Origin: Iodidimonas nitroreducens
Lineage (GTDB): Bacteria > Pseudomonadota > Alphaproteobacteria > Sphingomonadales > Rhodothalassiaceae
Direction: 5' to 3' (one strand)
Assembly: GCF_008579165.1 (NCBI RefSeq)
Contig: NZ_BKCN01000023.1
Length of the DNA stretch: 37,637 bases
In this document: positions 37,511 through 37,637 of the stretch, one piece after another
Layout: each line of letters begins with the position of its first letter
How positions within the stretch are numbered: the stretch's first letter is position 1
Made by a program: the position numbers and the translations under genes
Notes under the pieces: model-generated
What the model was told of the DNA's origin: nothing
Seen by the model: only the letters and a program-made list of their open reading frames with translations
Databases searched by the model: none

Positions 37511-37637
37511 GCGGCTGCGGGACTGTCGGAAAAGGACATCAGAGATATATTTTCCCGCGAATATGATCAGATATCGCATAAAAAATAATTAATACGTGAA
37601 ATTCACCATAGAATCTAAGCTTTCCATGGGCTAGGCC
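37511..37637. other. Non-coding tail of the window
   Basis: These 127 bases after the phosphatase stop are AT-rich from about 37548. I see no gene, RNA or clear terminator in them. Confidence 0.5.

Noticed and set aside
1..37637. tRNA, rRNA, insertion sequences, integrases or prophage genes
   Set aside because: I looked for cloverleaf-like segments, transposase motifs and integrase signatures and saw none that I can support by eye.

Overview
The window looks like chromosomal DNA of an alphaproteobacterium. Support comes from an ALAS-type HemA (the C4 haem route), an LdtR-like MarR regulator, a DUF6898-type small protein, a DUF2336 protein beside a PAS histidine kinase, and the codon and base bias of the core genes. 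The genus cannot be named from this sequence. Most of the window is ordinary housekeeping and catabolic content, tightly packed, with one compositionally different insertion at about 5.1-7.8 kb.

Layout. 1-2727 (+): valine degradation, namely the end of an isobutyryl-CoA-type acyl-CoA dehydrogenase, 3-hydroxyisobutyryl-CoA hydrolase and 3-hydroxyisobutyrate dehydrogenase. 2838-5030 (+): LdtR-like regulator, hemA and a 72-residue DUF6898-like protein. 5197-7473 (-): a two-gene accessory operon of an HD-domain dGTPase overlapped by a pol-beta-type nucleotidyltransferase. 7474-8014: non-coding sequence with a possible 46-codon ORF, a perfect hairpin and a GC-rich repeat array. 8015-11163 (-): a form II CoxL-like molybdenum hydroxylase subunit and a class II aldolase. 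11357-13335 (+): moaA and NAD kinase. 13348-21700 (-): PAS histidine kinase, DUF2336 protein, flgL, flgK, a YghO-like GNAT protein and a methyltransferase. 21786-24526 (-): secreted M16 protease. 24653-31159: histidine utilisation, with hutG divergent from hutI-hutC-hutU-hutH. 31249-37510 (+): small membrane protein, sterol-desaturase-like hydroxylase, uvrA and a Tat-exported PhoD-type phosphatase.

How the genes work together. The hut genes encode a four-step route from histidine to glutamate and formamide (HutH, HutU, HutI, HutG). HutC probably controls it through an 11-bp motif found both between hutG and hutI and just upstream of hutU. MoaA makes the molybdopterin precursor that the CoxL-like enzyme needs. 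FlgK and FlgL form the hook-filament junction.

Two points matter most. First, at least ten genes (HIBCH, dgt, coxL, the aldolase, moaA, the GNAT gene, M16 protease, hutI, uvrA, phoD) are broken by frameshifts. Nearly all are repaired by adding one base to a short homopolymer, so I read them as sequencing or assembly errors and give merged gene coordinates. This also dissolves an apparent aldolase-CoxL fusion. Second, the dGTPase-nucleotidyltransferase pair is the best candidate here for an undescribed system, most plausibly phage defence by nucleotide depletion.
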